A DNA stretch of 64,000 nt from Nonlabens dokdonensis DSW-6 (GTDB lineage: Bacteria; Bacteroidota; Bacteroidia; Flavobacteriales; Flavobacteriaceae), in NCBI RefSeq assembly GCF_000332115.1, contig NC_020156.1, positions 1,612,001 through 1,676,000 on the forward strand, written 5' to 3'. The notes beneath the pieces are model-generated. The model ran no database searches. It worked only from the letters and a program-made list of their open reading frames with translations, and was not told the origin of the DNA. Below, piece after piece: positions 43,907 to 53,507 of the stretch. Made by a program: the position numbers and the translations under genes. Position 1 is the stretch's first letter. Every line of letters begins with the position of its first letter.

Positions 43907-44653
43907 ATGAAACTTACTTTAAAAATATGGAGACAGGCTGGTCCTGAAGCCAAAGGAAAAATGGTTACTTATCCACTAGATGGTGTAGATGGTGATATGT
44001 CTTTTCTTGAAATGATGGATATTCTTAATGAAGAGTTAGTCAATAAAGGAGAAGAGCCAGTAGAATTTGATCACGACTGTCGTGAAGGAATTTGTGGATC
44101 TTGTAACATGATGATTAATGGACAACCTCATGGGCCGCAAAAATTGACAACAACTTGTCAATTGCACATGAGAAAGTTTAATGATGGAGATACGATCACT
44201 ATTGAGCCATGGAGAGCAGCAGCTTTTCCCGTGATCAAAGATTTGATTGTAGACCGTTCTTCTTTTGATAGAATCCAGCAAGCAGGTGCTTATGTATCTG
44301 TAAATACTTCTGGTAATACCCAAGATGCCAACTCAATTCCTGTTGAAAAGGAAAAGGCAGATGAAGCATTTCACAGTGCAACGTGTATAGGTTGTGGAGC
44401 ATGTGTAGCGGCTTGTAAAAATGCAAGTGCGATGTTATTTACCAGTGCCAAAGTATCTCAATATGCATTATTACCTCAAGGTGAAGTAGAAGCTACAAAG
44501 CGTGTTCAAGATATGGTACGCCAGATGGATATTGAAGGATTCGGTAACTGTACTAATACGGGAGCTTGTATGATTGAATGTCCTAAAGGAATTAAGTTAG
44601 AAAATATCGCACGTATGAACCGTGAATATCTAAAAGCTGAAACTTTGTCATAG
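43907..44653 (+). CDS. sdhB: Succinate dehydrogenase/fumarate reductase iron-sulfur subunit
   Basis: A 248-residue electron-transfer subunit. The 2Fe-2S ligands are C58, C63, C66 and C84 (CREGICGSC). The ferredoxin-like half carries C160, C163, C166 and C170 ([11 protein letters not shown]) and C215, C221, C225 ([11 protein letters not shown]) for the 4Fe-4S and 3Fe-4S clusters. It links SdhA to the cytochrome. Last gene of the operon, with a terminator 24 nt downstream. Confidence 0.97.
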   Translation: MKLTLKIWRQAGPEAKGKMVTYPLDGVDGDMSFLEMMDILNEELVNKGEEPVEFDHDCREGICGSCNMMINGQPHGPQKLTTTCQLHMRKFNDGDTITIEPWRAAAFPVIKDLIVDRSSFDRIQQAGAYVSVNTSGNTQDANSIPVEKEKADEAFHSATCIGCGACVAACKNASAMLFTSAKVSQYALLPQGEVEATKRVQDMVRQMDIEGFGNCTNTGACMIECPKGIKLENIARMNREYLKAETLS

Positions 44654-44676
44654 TTTCAATACTTTAAACAATTAGT

Positions 44677-44713
44677 AAATCCCATTTCACTTTATTTGAG
44701 ATGGGATTTTTTT
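44677..44713 (+). terminator. Rho-independent terminator of sdhCAB
   Basis: aaatcccat (44677-44685) pairs with atgggattt (44701-44709), a 9-bp stem with a 15-nt loop, followed by T. Confidence 0.8.
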
Positions 44714-44771
44714 ATTGAGATATATACAGCAGGAACTTTTGATTCTATATCCTTTTCAGTAATTTACCTGC

Positions 44772-45908
44772 ATGCGTAAATCTAAACTTCCTAGTGTCAC
44801 CGAGTCCATCTTTACAACTATGAGTGCCCTGTCAAACAAACATGGTGCAGTAAATCTCTCACAAGGCTTTCCTAACTTTCCAGTAGATCCAGCTTTAAAA
44901 GAGCTGATTATAAAAGCTATTCACGACGATAAAAATCAATACGCGCCTATGGCAGGATTGATGTCTTTGCGAGCTGCTATTTCTAAGATGACCCAGCAGC
45001 AACATAGGGCTTTTTATCATCCTGAAAATGAAATTTGTCTTACAGCTGGAGCTACTCAAGGAATTTTTACTGCTATTCAAGCGGTAATTCATTCAGGTGA
45101 TGAAGTCATTATTTTTACACCAGCATACGATTGTTATGCACCAGCGATAGAACTGGCTGGAGGGAAAGTGGTAGAAATTTCTATGAAATTGCCAGAATTT
45201 ACCATAGACTGGCAAGAAGTTAAGGACAAACTTACTTCCGTGACTAAAATGATCATGATCAACTCACCGCATAATCCTAGCGGTGATATGCTGACTCATG
45301 AAGATATGACCAAGTTGCAAGATATTGTTGTCGAAAACAATTTATTATTGTTAAGTGACGAGGTTTATGAACACATTGCTTTTGACGGTAGAGAACATTT
45401 AAGTGCTGCTAGGTATGAAGGATTGTGGGAACGCAGCTTAATTACGGGCAGTTTTGGCAAGACTTTTCATGTAACCGGATGGAAAATGGGTTATTGCCTT
45501 GCTCCAAAGCATCTCATGGAAGAGTTTTATAAGGTTCATCAATATGTAGTGTATTGCGTCAATCATCCAGTACAAGATGCTATTGCTAATTACTTGTCCA
45601 AGCCTGAACGATATACAGAATTAGGCATATTTTATCAGAAAAAGAGAGACTTGTTCTTGAATCTTATAAAAGACAGTAGGTTTAAATTTAAGCCTGCTCA
45701 TGGTTCTTATTTTCAGTTATTAGATTATTCAAAAATTACAGATGAGAACGATGTGGATTTTGCCAGACGACTCACTATAGAACATAAAATAGCGAGTATT
45801 CCTATTTCTGTTTTTATGAATGGAAAAGACCCCAATATGCTACGCTTTTGTTTTGCAAAAAAGGAGGAAGAAATTATAAAAGCAGCAAAGATTTTGAATA
45901 GTTTATGA
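44772..45908 (+). CDS. Methionine aminotransferase (YbdL type)
   Basis: A 378-residue PLP enzyme of aminotransferase class I/II. The PLP lysine is K230 in GSFGKTFHVTGWKMGY. Cofactor residues N168 (NSPHNPSG) and D196 (LSDEVYEH) and the substrate-binding arginine (MLRFCF) near the end are present. The start, LSQGFPNFPVDP, is typical of YbdL, which prefers methionine and acts on alpha-keto-methylthiobutyrate. The omega-amidase-like gene at 16.4 kb would complete a glutamine-driven methionine salvage step, though the two are far apart. Confidence 0.86.
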   Translation: MRKSKLPSVTESIFTTMSALSNKHGAVNLSQGFPNFPVDPALKELIIKAIHDDKNQYAPMAGLMSLRAAISKMTQQQHRAFYHPENEICLTAGATQGIFTAIQAVIHSGDEVIIFTPAYDCYAPAIELAGGKVVEISMKLPEFTIDWQEVKDKLTSVTKMIMINSPHNPSGDMLTHEDMTKLQDIVVENNLLLLSDEVYEHIAFDGREHLSAARYEGLWERSLITGSFGKTFHVTGWKMGYCLAPKHLMEEFYKVHQYVVYCVNHPVQDAIANYLSKPERYTELGIFYQKKRDLFLNLIKDSRFKFKPAHGSYFQLLDYSKITDENDVDFARRLTIEHKIASIPISVFMNGKDPNMLRFCFAKKEEEIIKAAKILNSL

Positions 45909-45954
45909 GTCATAATTTTTTAGACTCATTAATTATTATGATTTTAATAAAAAA

Positions 45955-46449
45955 ATGAAAATGAAATATTTATATCTATTCGCAATCATTATTTTGAGTT
46001 CTTGTTCTTCTCAAAAAATATCTAAAACCATGTCTACCGATGACTTTAATACAGCAGAGCAACCCTACTTTGAAGAGTGGTCCGGTGGTGCTCCAGGATC
46101 AGGAAATGGAGCAACTCTTTATTTTCCATTATCAATTTTAGAAGGTCATACTCTTGCAGCTGTCTATTTTAGAGGGATGGAGAATAATGTCGCCAGATTT
46201 ATAAGCAACGATAAAAAAATGCTCATTTCTCGCTTTATGTATCCATCTGTTGCATATAACATGAGCGCAGACCCTAAAGAAGAATACGGTAATACCGTTC
46301 CCAACTATGAGGAAATACCTTTTGAGTTAAAAAACGATCAAGCGGTAATTGCTTTTGAAGCCAATGGTAAAATGAAATATGTAAAACTAGAAAACCTTAC
46401 TCAAAAAGAAACTGTTGCATATCCTAGTGCGCCGCCACAAGGTCAGTAA
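45955..46449 (+). CDS. Lipoprotein of unknown function
   Basis: A 164-residue protein with a lipoprotein signal (lipobox L-S-S-C18). The mature part has GGAPGSGNGATLYFPLSILEGHTLAAVYFRG near residues 44-74 and a Pro-rich C-terminus (AYPSAPPQGQ). I recognise no domain. A second in-frame ATG two codons in could be the start. It is 46 nt downstream of the aminotransferase gene; a weak inverted repeat (45905-45929) overlaps the stop there. Confidence 0.66.
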   Translation: MKMKYLYLFAIIILSSCSSQKISKTMSTDDFNTAEQPYFEEWSGGAPGSGNGATLYFPLSILEGHTLAAVYFRGMENNVARFISNDKKMLISRFMYPSVAYNMSADPKEEYGNTVPNYEEIPFELKNDQAVIAFEANGKMKYVKLENLTQKETVAYPSAPPQGQ

Positions 46450-46513
46450 TCGAATTCACTCATTCATATCAAGGACTTGCTCATTCTCAATATTTCTAAG
46501 TCCTATTTTCTTA

Positions 46514-46521
46514 TAGTTTTG
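46514..46521 (+). promoter_or_regulatory. -7 box before the lipoprotein gene at 46559
   Basis: TAGTTTTG fits TAnnTTTG exactly; a suitably spaced -33 TTG was not found. The start codon lies 37 nt downstream. Confidence 0.35.
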
Positions 46522-46558
46522 ACTCCAGTTTAAGTTTCAAACTATAGATTTCTCATAT

Positions 46559-47077
46559 ATGAAGAAGTGTTTTTTTGTACTGTTAGTAGTTTTTATGCTA
46601 GTTAGTTGCGTCTCAAAGAGAATTTCTCATATGCAGAAAAATCGTTTGTCAGCCTCCAGCATAGATTATTTCTCAGCAAGTCCAATTTACAAATTCCAAT
46701 TTGAGATTGATACCATTACAGTTTTCGCAAGACGATATGAAAATAAAATTGAAGCAGAATTTCAATTCGATCATTTAGAAAATAAATTGTTTGGTGAATT
46801 TTATTTCAAGAATAATAATGTGTTTTATGTTCAATTCATTGAGGAAAGTTCTAAATATAAAATCTCCGATAATGCTTTTATGAGTACCCAAATAGTTTTA
46901 CAAGACAGCACAATAGTTGAACAAAAATCACGTATGGGAATTCCAAGACGTTTTAATTGCTTAGGTATACCTAAAGATATTTCAGAGATTGCAGGTTACA
47001 GTAAAGATTTAAATCCAGAGTTTTTGAAAGAATTGACCATGTTGGTTATAAAAAAAGTAAAGAAACAAAATTATTAA
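46559..47077 (+). CDS. Lipoprotein of unknown function
   Basis: A 172-residue protein with a lipobox (L-V-S-C17) followed by basic residues (VSKRISH), so probably not surface exported. The mature part is a mix of strands (YKFQFEIDTITVFARRYEN; GEFYFKNNNVFYVQF) without a known domain. It ends in a Lys-rich tail. It stands alone, with a promoter box upstream. Confidence 0.62.
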   Translation: MKKCFFVLLVVFMLVSCVSKRISHMQKNRLSASSIDYFSASPIYKFQFEIDTITVFARRYENKIEAEFQFDHLENKLFGEFYFKNNNVFYVQFIEESSKYKISDNAFMSTQIVLQDSTIVEQKSRMGIPRRFNCLGIPKDISEIAGYSKDLNPEFLKELTMLVIKKVKKQNY

Positions 47078-47167
47078 TGCCGATTTAATATGCAGCTTAG
47101 TCTTATTGCTGTTATTTGAAAGAACGACAATGATAACTTCTACTCTTACCTTCTTCTAGCAGTCAGC

Positions 47168-47201
47168 TTTCAAAGGGTAGAATTTATTCTACCCTTTGAA
47201 A
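47168..47201. promoter_or_regulatory. 34-bp near-perfect inverted repeat upstream of the flippase gene
   Basis: Two 16-nt arms, tttcaaagggtagaat (47168-47183) and its complement (47186-47201), around a 2-nt centre. It ends 8 nt before the -7 box at 47210. There is no T run on either side, so an operator is more likely than a terminator. Confidence 0.55.
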
Positions 47202-47209
47202 AATAATAC

Positions 47210-47217
47210 TACCTTTG
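47210..47217 (+). promoter_or_regulatory. -7 box before the flippase operon
   Basis: TACCTTTG fits TAnnTTTG exactly. The nearest TTG is only 11 nt upstream and lies inside the inverted repeat, so activation through that repeat is possible. Confidence 0.45.
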
Positions 47218-47239
47218 ATTTTCCATTACAACCACATTC

Positions 47240-48706
47240 TTGAGCTCCATAAAAAACCTTTTTAAGAATACGTTTATTTACGGTCTTGCGACAGTATTAC
47301 CACGTTTATTGACGGTTTTATTGACTAAACTACTTACGGAGTATCTACCTGGCAAAGTTGAATTTGGTGAGGTCTCTATCATTTTTTCTTATATTATTTT
47401 TGCAAATGTGATTTTGACCTATGGCATGGAAACGGCCTTCTTTCGATTTTATAATGATGCCACTACCAAAGTAAAAACACTTAGCACTTCTTTAATATCA
47501 TTGCTCATTACTACCCTAGTTTTTGGTATCGTTGCTTATTTGTTTATTGATCAAATTGAAATTGTCACAGAATTATCCTCGCAATACTGGAAATGGGTAA
47601 TCGCCATTATCGTTTTTGATACTTTAATGGTTATTCCGTTTGCCTACCTGCGAGCGCAAGGAAAGTCTACTAGTTATGCGTTGATTAAACTATTTAATGT
47701 GGTAGTTTCCGTAGGAATGACTTTTATCTTTTTTACAGCTTTACAGTACTTTCCAGCAGTTGAAAAAATACTTCCAGGCGATAGAATAGAATTGTTTTTT
47801 ATTGCTTTTCTTGCTGCTAGTTTCATTACTTTCTTAATAGTCATCAAACCCTATTTTATGAAATGGGAATTTGACAAAGTCCTATGGAAGAAAATGCTTT
47901 CTTACGGCTGGCCTATTTTATTAGCTGGTTTTGCTTTTGCCATAAATGAAACGGTAGATAAGATTTTATTACAAAAACTACTTCCCGTAAGTGAAGAAGA
48001 GGCGGAAGGAATAGTAGGTGTTTATACGGCCGGTTATCGACTTGCGGTAGGAATGACTCTTTACGCGCAAGCATTTAGATTAGGTGTAGAACCTTTCTTT
48101 TTCAGCCAGTCTGGCGATAAAAATGCAACCCAACACTACGCATTGATTACTAAAGCATTTGTTGCTTTTGGCTCTGTAGCATTGATGGCTTATGTGGTTT
48201 TGGTAGACTTGATCAAGCCGTATATTGTTAAAGAGGGATTTGAAACGGCAATGGAAGTCGTGCCGTTGATTTTAATCGCTTATTTCTTTTCTGGGATTTA
48301 TCAAACGCTTTCTGTCTGGTATAAAATTCAAGATAAAACACGATATGGAGCCTACATTTCTATCACTGCCGCGATTCTTACAATAGTTGTAAACGTACTA
48401 TTGATCCCGCATATTGGTTACATGGCGAGTGCTTATGCAACCTGTGCTGCTTATGGACTCATGATGGTGGTTTCCTATCTCATAGGAAAGAAACACCTTG
48501 CTGTTCCTTACGATCTCAAAAATATTCTCTTATATTTAGGAATATCAATCACGCTATCACTGGTTTTTTTCTATTACGTAAGAGAGGAATTAGGAGTAGA
48601 AAGCCTAGCTACTTATATAGTCGGAGCTGTTATGACTTTATTAGTTTTAGGAGTGGTTAGCTTTCGCGAAAGCGAGATCATTAACAAAATCATTAAAAGA
48701 AAATGA
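47240..48706 (+). CDS. Polysaccharide biosynthesis flippase (Wzx/MOP superfamily)
   Basis: A 488-residue inner-membrane protein with about 12-14 hydrophobic helices and the family start [20 protein letters not shown]. It moves lipid-linked oligosaccharides across the membrane. It starts with TTG at 47240; I saw no ATG that keeps the conserved N-terminus. It overlaps dut by 4 nt, and a palindrome variant encodes S-F-R-E-S-E near its C-terminus. Confidence 0.88.
   Translation: MSSIKNLFKNTFIYGLATVLPRLLTVLLTKLLTEYLPGKVEFGEVSIIFSYIIFANVILTYGMETAFFRFYNDATTKVKTLSTSLISLLITTLVFGIVAYLFIDQIEIVTELSSQYWKWVIAIIVFDTLMVIPFAYLRAQGKSTSYALIKLFNVVVSVGMTFIFFTALQYFPAVEKILPGDRIELFFIAFLAASFITFLIVIKPYFMKWEFDKVLWKKMLSYGWPILLAGFAFAINETVDKILLQKLLPVSEEEAEGIVGVYTAGYRLAVGMTLYAQAFRLGVEPFFFSQSGDKNATQHYALITKAFVAFGSVALMAYVVLVDLIKPYIVKEGFETAMEVVPLILIAYFFSGIYQTLSVWYKIQDKTRYGAYISITAAILTIVVNVLLIPHIGYMASAYATCAAYGLMMVVSYLIGKKHLAVPYDLKNILLYLGISITLSLVFFYYVREELGVESLATYIVGAVMTLLVLGVVSFRESEIINKIIKRK
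48660..48673. repeat. Dispersed palindrome variant (14-bp core, inside the flippase gene)
   Basis: gctttcgcgaaagc with the outer left base changed (a instead of c), read as F-R-E-S. Confidence 0.85.
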
Positions 48707-49137
48707 CCATAAAGATTATAAATAAATCAGCACATGCATTACCTCACTATGAAACAGAGGCTAGTGCAGGAATGGATTTAAGAGCAAACATAGATGCAGC
48801 GGTTATTTTACAGCCACTGGAAAGAGCGATTATAAAAACAGGATTATTTATAGAATTACCCATAGGGACGGAAGCGCAAGTAAGACCTAGAAGTGGTCTT
48901 GCAGCAAAAAAAGGAATCACAGTCCTCAACGCTCCAGGAACTATTGATGCCGATTATCGTGGAGAGATAGGTGTAATTCTAGTCAACCTTTCCAATGAAT
49001 CATTCACCGTTGAAAATGGTGAACGTATTGCACAATTAGTCATTGCAAAACACGAACGAGCAGACTGGCATGAGGTTGAAGAGCTAAGTTCTACGGAGCG
49101 TGGTGAGGGAGGTTTTGGGAGTACTGGAGTGAAATAA
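48703..49137 (+). CDS. dut: dUTP diphosphatase
   Basis: A 144-residue trimeric dUTPase that hydrolyses dUTP to dUMP, protecting DNA from uracil. All five motifs are visible: [10 protein letters not shown] with D25, [38 protein letters not shown] and the C-terminal arm [10 protein letters not shown]. Its ATGA overlap with the flippase gene indicates co-translation. Confidence 0.96.
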   Translation: MTIKIINKSAHALPHYETEASAGMDLRANIDAAVILQPLERAIIKTGLFIELPIGTEAQVRPRSGLAAKKGITVLNAPGTIDADYRGEIGVILVNLSNESFTVENGERIAQLVIAKHERADWHEVEELSSTERGEGGFGSTGVK

Positions 49138-49145
49138 CCCCAATT

Positions 49146-49155
49146 CCTGCGCAGG
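49146..49155. repeat. Short palindrome cctgcgcagg
   Basis: A perfect 10-bp palindrome within attcctgcgcaggcaagaat, an imperfect hairpin just after dut. Only one copy was noticed in the window. Confidence 0.5.
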
Positions 49156-49208
49156 CAAGAATCTCAAGCAATCAAAAAAAGCAGATTTTAAATAAATTAT
49201 ATCAAAAT

Positions 49209-50180
49209 ATGAAAAACCTAATAATTATCTCTTTGGCATTGTTTTCTAGTTTAGCTTATTCCCAAAAGGAGGTAAAAGATAAATACTATCAAGAAGCTTG
49301 TGAGTGTATAGGTGAGATCGATAATAGGTTTGAAGAAGAAGAAAAATTTGAGGAAGTAAAAAGCTGTATTCAGTCGGCTCTAATGTCAAAGCAAATTCAA
49401 GAGAAACTCTTTGATATGATGGAAAAGACAAAAGATACTTTAAACAAAATAGGCGATATCAATAAGGTGGATTCTTTAGTGATAAAAGAAGATAAGAATA
49501 TTGTTATCAATACAAATGAAGGCTATCAAGAGCTGGAAAGAAAATTACTCGATAATTGTAAAAGCCTTAAGAATCTTTTTAACAATGCCAAAGAATCTAG
49601 TGAAAAGTCAGTTAGTGATAACAGAAAAGCTCTAGAACTCTACGACAAAGGTTTAGGTTATTATCGAGAAGAAAACTTTGACAAGGCATTGGAGTTTTTC
49701 AAAAAAGCCACTAAGGAAGATAAAGAGTTTGCTTTTGCCTGGGACATGGTAGGCATTACTCAAAGGAGACAAGGAGATTACAAAGACGCTGTAAAAAGCT
49801 ATAAAAAATCCTTGAAAATCGACCCTAGAGGTAAAATGCCATTGCAAAATTTACCTATTGCATACAGATTGCTTGAGAAATTTGACAAAGCAGCAAATGT
49901 TTATAAAGACCTCATTAAGTTCTATCCAGAAGATCCAGAAGGCTATTTTGGTTTGGGTCAATGCGGTATCTTTTTAGAAGATGATGACATGGCTATAGAT
50001 AACATGATGATTGCTTTTACAAAGTACAATGAAATGAATTCACCTTACAAACAAGATGCAGAAATAACTCTAGTAAGTTTATATAAAGAAGCTAAGGAGA
50101 AAGGGAAGCTGGACAACTTTTTAAAATTTGCTAAAAAGCATAAGATCAACTTTGGGCAGGAAGAGGAAAGCAAAGAATAA
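49209..50180 (+). CDS. Exported TPR-repeat protein
   Basis: A 323-residue protein with a signal peptide (residues 1-19, ends AYSQ). Residues about 145-290 carry TPR units (ALELYDKGLGYYREENFDKA, AWDMVGITQRRQGDYKDAVKSY, NLPIAYRLLEKFDKAANVY). The N-terminal part, about residues 20-120, has paired cysteines (ACECIGEI) and is helical. Likely a periplasmic scaffold; partner unknown. It precedes a nucleotidyltransferase gene in an envelope gene block. Confidence 0.76.
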   Translation: MKNLIIISLALFSSLAYSQKEVKDKYYQEACECIGEIDNRFEEEEKFEEVKSCIQSALMSKQIQEKLFDMMEKTKDTLNKIGDINKVDSLVIKEDKNIVINTNEGYQELERKLLDNCKSLKNLFNNAKESSEKSVSDNRKALELYDKGLGYYREENFDKALEFFKKATKEDKEFAFAWDMVGITQRRQGDYKDAVKSYKKSLKIDPRGKMPLQNLPIAYRLLEKFDKAANVYKDLIKFYPEDPEGYFGLGQCGIFLEDDDMAIDNMMIAFTKYNEMNSPYKQDAEITLVSLYKEAKEKGKLDNFLKFAKKHKINFGQEEESKE

Positions 50181-50316
50181 TCCACCTTCCATAGATAACA
50201 CCCTATAAGTTTTTAACTTAGCGTTTTATATTTAAAAGACTTAAAGTCTATTTAATCAATTAACAAAGAGATTTTTTGAGTAATTATTTGATTTAAATCT
50301 CGATAAAATTAAGAGA

Positions 50317-50334
50317 CAACCGCCTACGCGGTTG
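50317..50334 (+). other. Hairpin abutting the nucleotidyltransferase start
   Basis: caaccgc (50317-50323) and gcggttg (50328-50334) form a 7-bp GC-rich stem with a 4-nt loop, ending 2 nt before the ATG at 50337 and 8 nt before the ATG at 50343. It could affect ribosome access. Confidence 0.5.
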
Positions 50335-50342
50335 AGATGCTT

Positions 50343-51359
50343 ATGAAAATAATAGTACCTATGGCAGGTCGTGGTTCACGATTGCGCCCACATTCTTTAA
50401 CAACTCCTAAACCATTAATACCTATTGCAAATCAGCCTATCGTACATCGATTGGTAAAGGATATTGCACGCATACTTTCAGAACCAGTGGAAGAAATTGC
50501 GTTCATTCTTGGCGATCCAGCGTTTTTTGGAGATGATGTGGTTAAAAGTTTAGAAGAGCTAGCCCAAGGCCTAGGCGCCAAAGCTAGCATTTACCGCCAG
50601 TTAGAACCTTTAGGAACTGGACACGCCATAATGTGTGCAGAGCCTTCACTTTCTGGACCTGCTGTGGTAGCTTATGCAGACACCTTGATAAGAGCAAATT
50701 TTGAACTTGATCCTGCCGCAGACGCCGTTATATGGACTAAGCAGGTGGAAAAACCAGAGGCTTATGGTGTAGTAAAATTGAATGAAAAAGAAGAAATTGT
50801 AGAGTTAGTTGAAAAGCCACAGCAATTTGTAAGCGATCAAGCAGTTATAGGTATCTACTATTTCAAAGAAATTGCAGATCTTAAAAAAGAACTACAGTTT
50901 GTAATCGATAACGAGATTATCAACGGTGGAGAATACCAGATCAATGACGGTATTAAAAGAATGATGGCGTCTGGTAATGTTTTTAAAACAGGAACGGTAG
51001 ACGAGTGGATGGATTGCGGTAATAAAGTAGTTGCCATTGAGACCAACCAGCGCATCATGAGTTTTATGGAAAAAGATGGTAGTGAAGAATTAAATTCTCA
51101 GCCTACTTTACAAGATTCTAAAATCATTCCACCTTGCGTGATCGATAGCAGTGTGGTGCTTAAAAACAGTACTGTAGGGCCTCACGTTTCTATAGGAGCT
51201 GGTACAGTAATTGAAAATTGCACAATAACAAATTCGCTCATTCAAAAGGATTCTGTTATTAAAAACGCTACATTAGAGGAAGCCATGATAGGTAACCACG
51301 TAAAATACGATGGGAAGTTTACCAGAATAAGTATAGGAGACTATACCATTATGGAATAG
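50343..51359 (+). CDS. Sugar-phosphate nucleotidyltransferase with hexapeptide C-terminus
   Basis: A 338-residue enzyme making nucleotide sugars. The N-terminal nucleotide-binding signature is MAGRGSRLRPHSLTTPKPLIPI, and an EKPEAYGVV stretch follows in the catalytic domain. From about residue 255 there are left-handed beta-helix repeats (VIDSSVVLKNSTVGPHVSIGAGTVIENCTI). I prefer the ATG at 50343 to one at 50337 because the conserved start is MKIIVP. It resembles glucose- or mannose-1-phosphate nucleotidyltransferases; the sugar is not determined. Confidence 0.87.
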   Translation: MKIIVPMAGRGSRLRPHSLTTPKPLIPIANQPIVHRLVKDIARILSEPVEEIAFILGDPAFFGDDVVKSLEELAQGLGAKASIYRQLEPLGTGHAIMCAEPSLSGPAVVAYADTLIRANFELDPAADAVIWTKQVEKPEAYGVVKLNEKEEIVELVEKPQQFVSDQAVIGIYYFKEIADLKKELQFVIDNEIINGGEYQINDGIKRMMASGNVFKTGTVDEWMDCGNKVVAIETNQRIMSFMEKDGSEELNSQPTLQDSKIIPPCVIDSSVVLKNSTVGPHVSIGAGTVIENCTITNSLIQKDSVIKNATLEEAMIGNHVKYDGKFTRISIGDYTIME

Positions 51360-51369
51360 TTATTGAAAA

Positions 51370-52755
51370 ATGAAACTTATGTTTAAATCATTGAAGTACC
51401 TCTTTATAATTGCAATATTCTTGCTGAGCAATATAGTTATGGCTCAGCAAGAAGTCTTTTCTGATGAGGTAAATGTTGATGATTTAGGAGATGTTTCTGA
51501 CAGCTTCAAGGATAATTTCTTTAATGCATTGTCTGCCAAAGCCATTGGAAATCATGATAAAGCGATCGCTTTTTTACAGGTTTGTGAAGAGATACAGCCA
51601 GAAAATGGAGCAGTACAGTATGAGTTAGGTAAGAATTATTTGATGAGTGACGCTTTCGCGAAAGCGGAACAAAAAATAAACCGTGCCATAGAGCTTGCCG
51701 GAGAAAACGAGTGGTTACTGGAAACCTTGTATGATGTTTACGATAAGCAAAAAGAGTATGAAAAGGCGGTGGTAGTTCTTGAAAAACTAGCTGATATCAA
51801 TGAAAACTATGAAGAACTGTTGCCCTATCAGTATTTTAGAATAGGCAAAAATCAAGAATCTCTTGCTATAATCGAGAAACTTGACAAACGATTAGGAGAA
51901 GATCAGAGGCGTACCGCAATTAAAAGGCAAATAGAAGCAAGACTCGATGCAAATGAAGCTAGAGACGGGAATATTGTAGAACTAGAAGCTGCAATAAAAG
52001 CAAACCCTAAAGACGAGAGATCTTACATCAATTTGATCTACTTGTACAGCAAGAAAAACAATACTGAGAAGGTCCAAGAAATAGCAGAATTACTGGATAA
52101 GAATTTGCCAGATAGTGATAAAGCACAATTAGCATTATACAAAATCTACCTAGAAAACGGTAGAACTCGCAAAGGAATAAAAAGTATGCGCAAGGTTTTT
52201 GAATCGGCTCAATTTGATACCGAGACTAAGATCAATGTCCTTAACGATTTTATCCAGACAGATGCTACCGAAGTAGAGGACGACGAGATTCAAGATGCCA
52301 TTGACAGCTTTGCAGATGAAGTAGAAGATGTAAAAGCCTTTAATGCATTAGGTGACTATTACCTAAAGAAAAAAGATGCTGCAAGAGCTATTTCATTTTA
52401 TGAGAAAGGTCTAGAAATCAATGATAAAGATTATGAGCTTATCAAAAAAGTGGCTCTTTTAAGCATAGATATTAAGGATTACAAAAAAACTATAGAGATA
52501 ACTGAGAAAGCCCTCGACGTTTTTCCTGCTCAAGCTTTATTATACCTTCTTAACGGCGTTGCACACAATAATCTCAATGAACCAGATAAAGCTATTGACC
52601 AGCTAGAAACAGGTTTAAGCTTCTTGCTCGACGAGCCAAAACTAGAGAGCGATATTTACCAGCAACTCGCCTTGAGTTATGATAAAAAAGGAGACACAAC
52701 TAAAGCCGCAAAAATGCGTTCTAAAGTAAAGACACTGTCTAACAAAACACAATGA
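51370..52755 (+). CDS. Exported TPR-repeat protein
   Basis: A 461-residue protein with a signal peptide (ends IVMAQQ). About ten TPR units run from residue 55 to the end (for example AKAIGNHDKAIAFLQVCEEI, VQYELGKNYLMSDAFAKAEQ, ALGDYYLKKKDAARAISFYEKGLEI). The repeat at 51651 supplies AFAKAEQ, which falls in a TPR helix. Likely a periplasmic assembly scaffold. It is in the operon with the nucleotidyltransferase (11-nt gap) and overlaps the next gene by 4 nt. Confidence 0.83.
   Translation: MKLMFKSLKYLFIIAIFLLSNIVMAQQEVFSDEVNVDDLGDVSDSFKDNFFNALSAKAIGNHDKAIAFLQVCEEIQPENGAVQYELGKNYLMSDAFAKAEQKINRAIELAGENEWLLETLYDVYDKQKEYEKAVVVLEKLADINENYEELLPYQYFRIGKNQESLAIIEKLDKRLGEDQRRTAIKRQIEARLDANEARDGNIVELEAAIKANPKDERSYINLIYLYSKKNNTEKVQEIAELLDKNLPDSDKAQLALYKIYLENGRTRKGIKSMRKVFESAQFDTETKINVLNDFIQTDATEVEDDEIQDAIDSFADEVEDVKAFNALGDYYLKKKDAARAISFYEKGLEINDKDYELIKKVALLSIDIKDYKKTIEITEKALDVFPAQALLYLLNGVAHNNLNEPDKAIDQLETGLSFLLDEPKLESDIYQQLALSYDKKGDTTKAAKMRSKVKTLSNKTQ
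51651..51666. repeat. Dispersed palindrome copy 13 (inside the TPR gene)
   Basis: Perfect 16-mer, read in frame as A-F-A-K-A within SDAFAKAEQ. Confidence 0.95.
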
Positions 52756-53507
52756 AATACTTCAAGTACCTTTATATAGTAGCCGCATTTATAGTCATAG
52801 CCTGCGGTAGTACGCAACGCGCTGCAAACGATGCTGTTGCTACTGCAAAGAAGTCTAAAGTCGTTAAAGCCCATGAAGCAGCCCGTATAGACTACGAGAC
52901 GATGAGAGCGCGACTTTCTGTTAGTTATGATAACTCACAAACTACTAGATCTTTTACCATGAATTTACGTATGGAAAAAGGAAAACAAATCTGGATGAGC
53001 GCAAGTATTCTTGGCTTTACAGGGGCAAAAGTATATATCACACCAGATCGTGTACAGTTCTATGAAAAGTTGAATAAGAGATCTTTTGATGGAGATTTTA
53101 GTTTAATAAGTGATTTTCTAGGAGAAGAAATTACATTTAATCAGCTAGAAGATTTGTTATTAGGTCAGGCAGTAGAATCCCTAGGTAAAAAAGATTTTAA
53201 TATTGCAAATAACAATTATCAGTTTAGTGAAGATGCGATAGTTGTGAAGCTATTCAGCCTGCGTCCTTCTGATTTTAAGGTATCAGAACAGTCCATTTCC
53301 AAACCATCTGAAGGTAGTTATCTCAAGATGAATTACCCAGAATATCAAATCGTAGATGGAAAAATAGTACCCTTAGAAGTTAGAATTGAGGCAAAACAAC
53401 GCAATCGTGATTCTAAAGTAGAAATGGAGTTTAAAAACGTTGAGTTTGATCAACAAATGACATTTCCGTTTAGCATGCCACAAGGTTATAGCACATTTAA
53501 ATTATAG
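52752..53507 (+). CDS. DUF4292 lipoprotein
   Basis: A 251-residue lipoprotein with lipobox V-I-A-C18 followed by GSTQR. The mature part matches the DUF4292 family: IDYETMRARLSVSY, MRMEKGKQIWMSASILGFTGAKVYITPDRVQFYEKLNKR, FLGEEITFNQLEDLLLGQ. Such proteins have a LolA/LolB-like half-barrel look, so lipid or lipoprotein binding is possible. It sits between a TPR gene (4-nt overlap) and the EnvC-like gene (no gap), an arrangement typical of Bacteroidota envelope operons. Confidence 0.84.
   Translation: MKYFKYLYIVAAFIVIACGSTQRAANDAVATAKKSKVVKAHEAARIDYETMRARLSVSYDNSQTTRSFTMNLRMEKGKQIWMSASILGFTGAKVYITPDRVQFYEKLNKRSFDGDFSLISDFLGEEITFNQLEDLLLGQAVESLGKKDFNIANNNYQFSEDAIVVKLFSLRPSDFKVSEQSISKPSEGSYLKMNYPEYQIVDGKIVPLEVRIEAKQRNRDSKVEMEFKNVEFDQQMTFPFSMPQGYSTFKL

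Noticed and set aside
45905..45929. Terminator after the aminotransferase gene
   Set aside because: A 7-bp stem is present, but it overlaps the stop codon and no T run follows.
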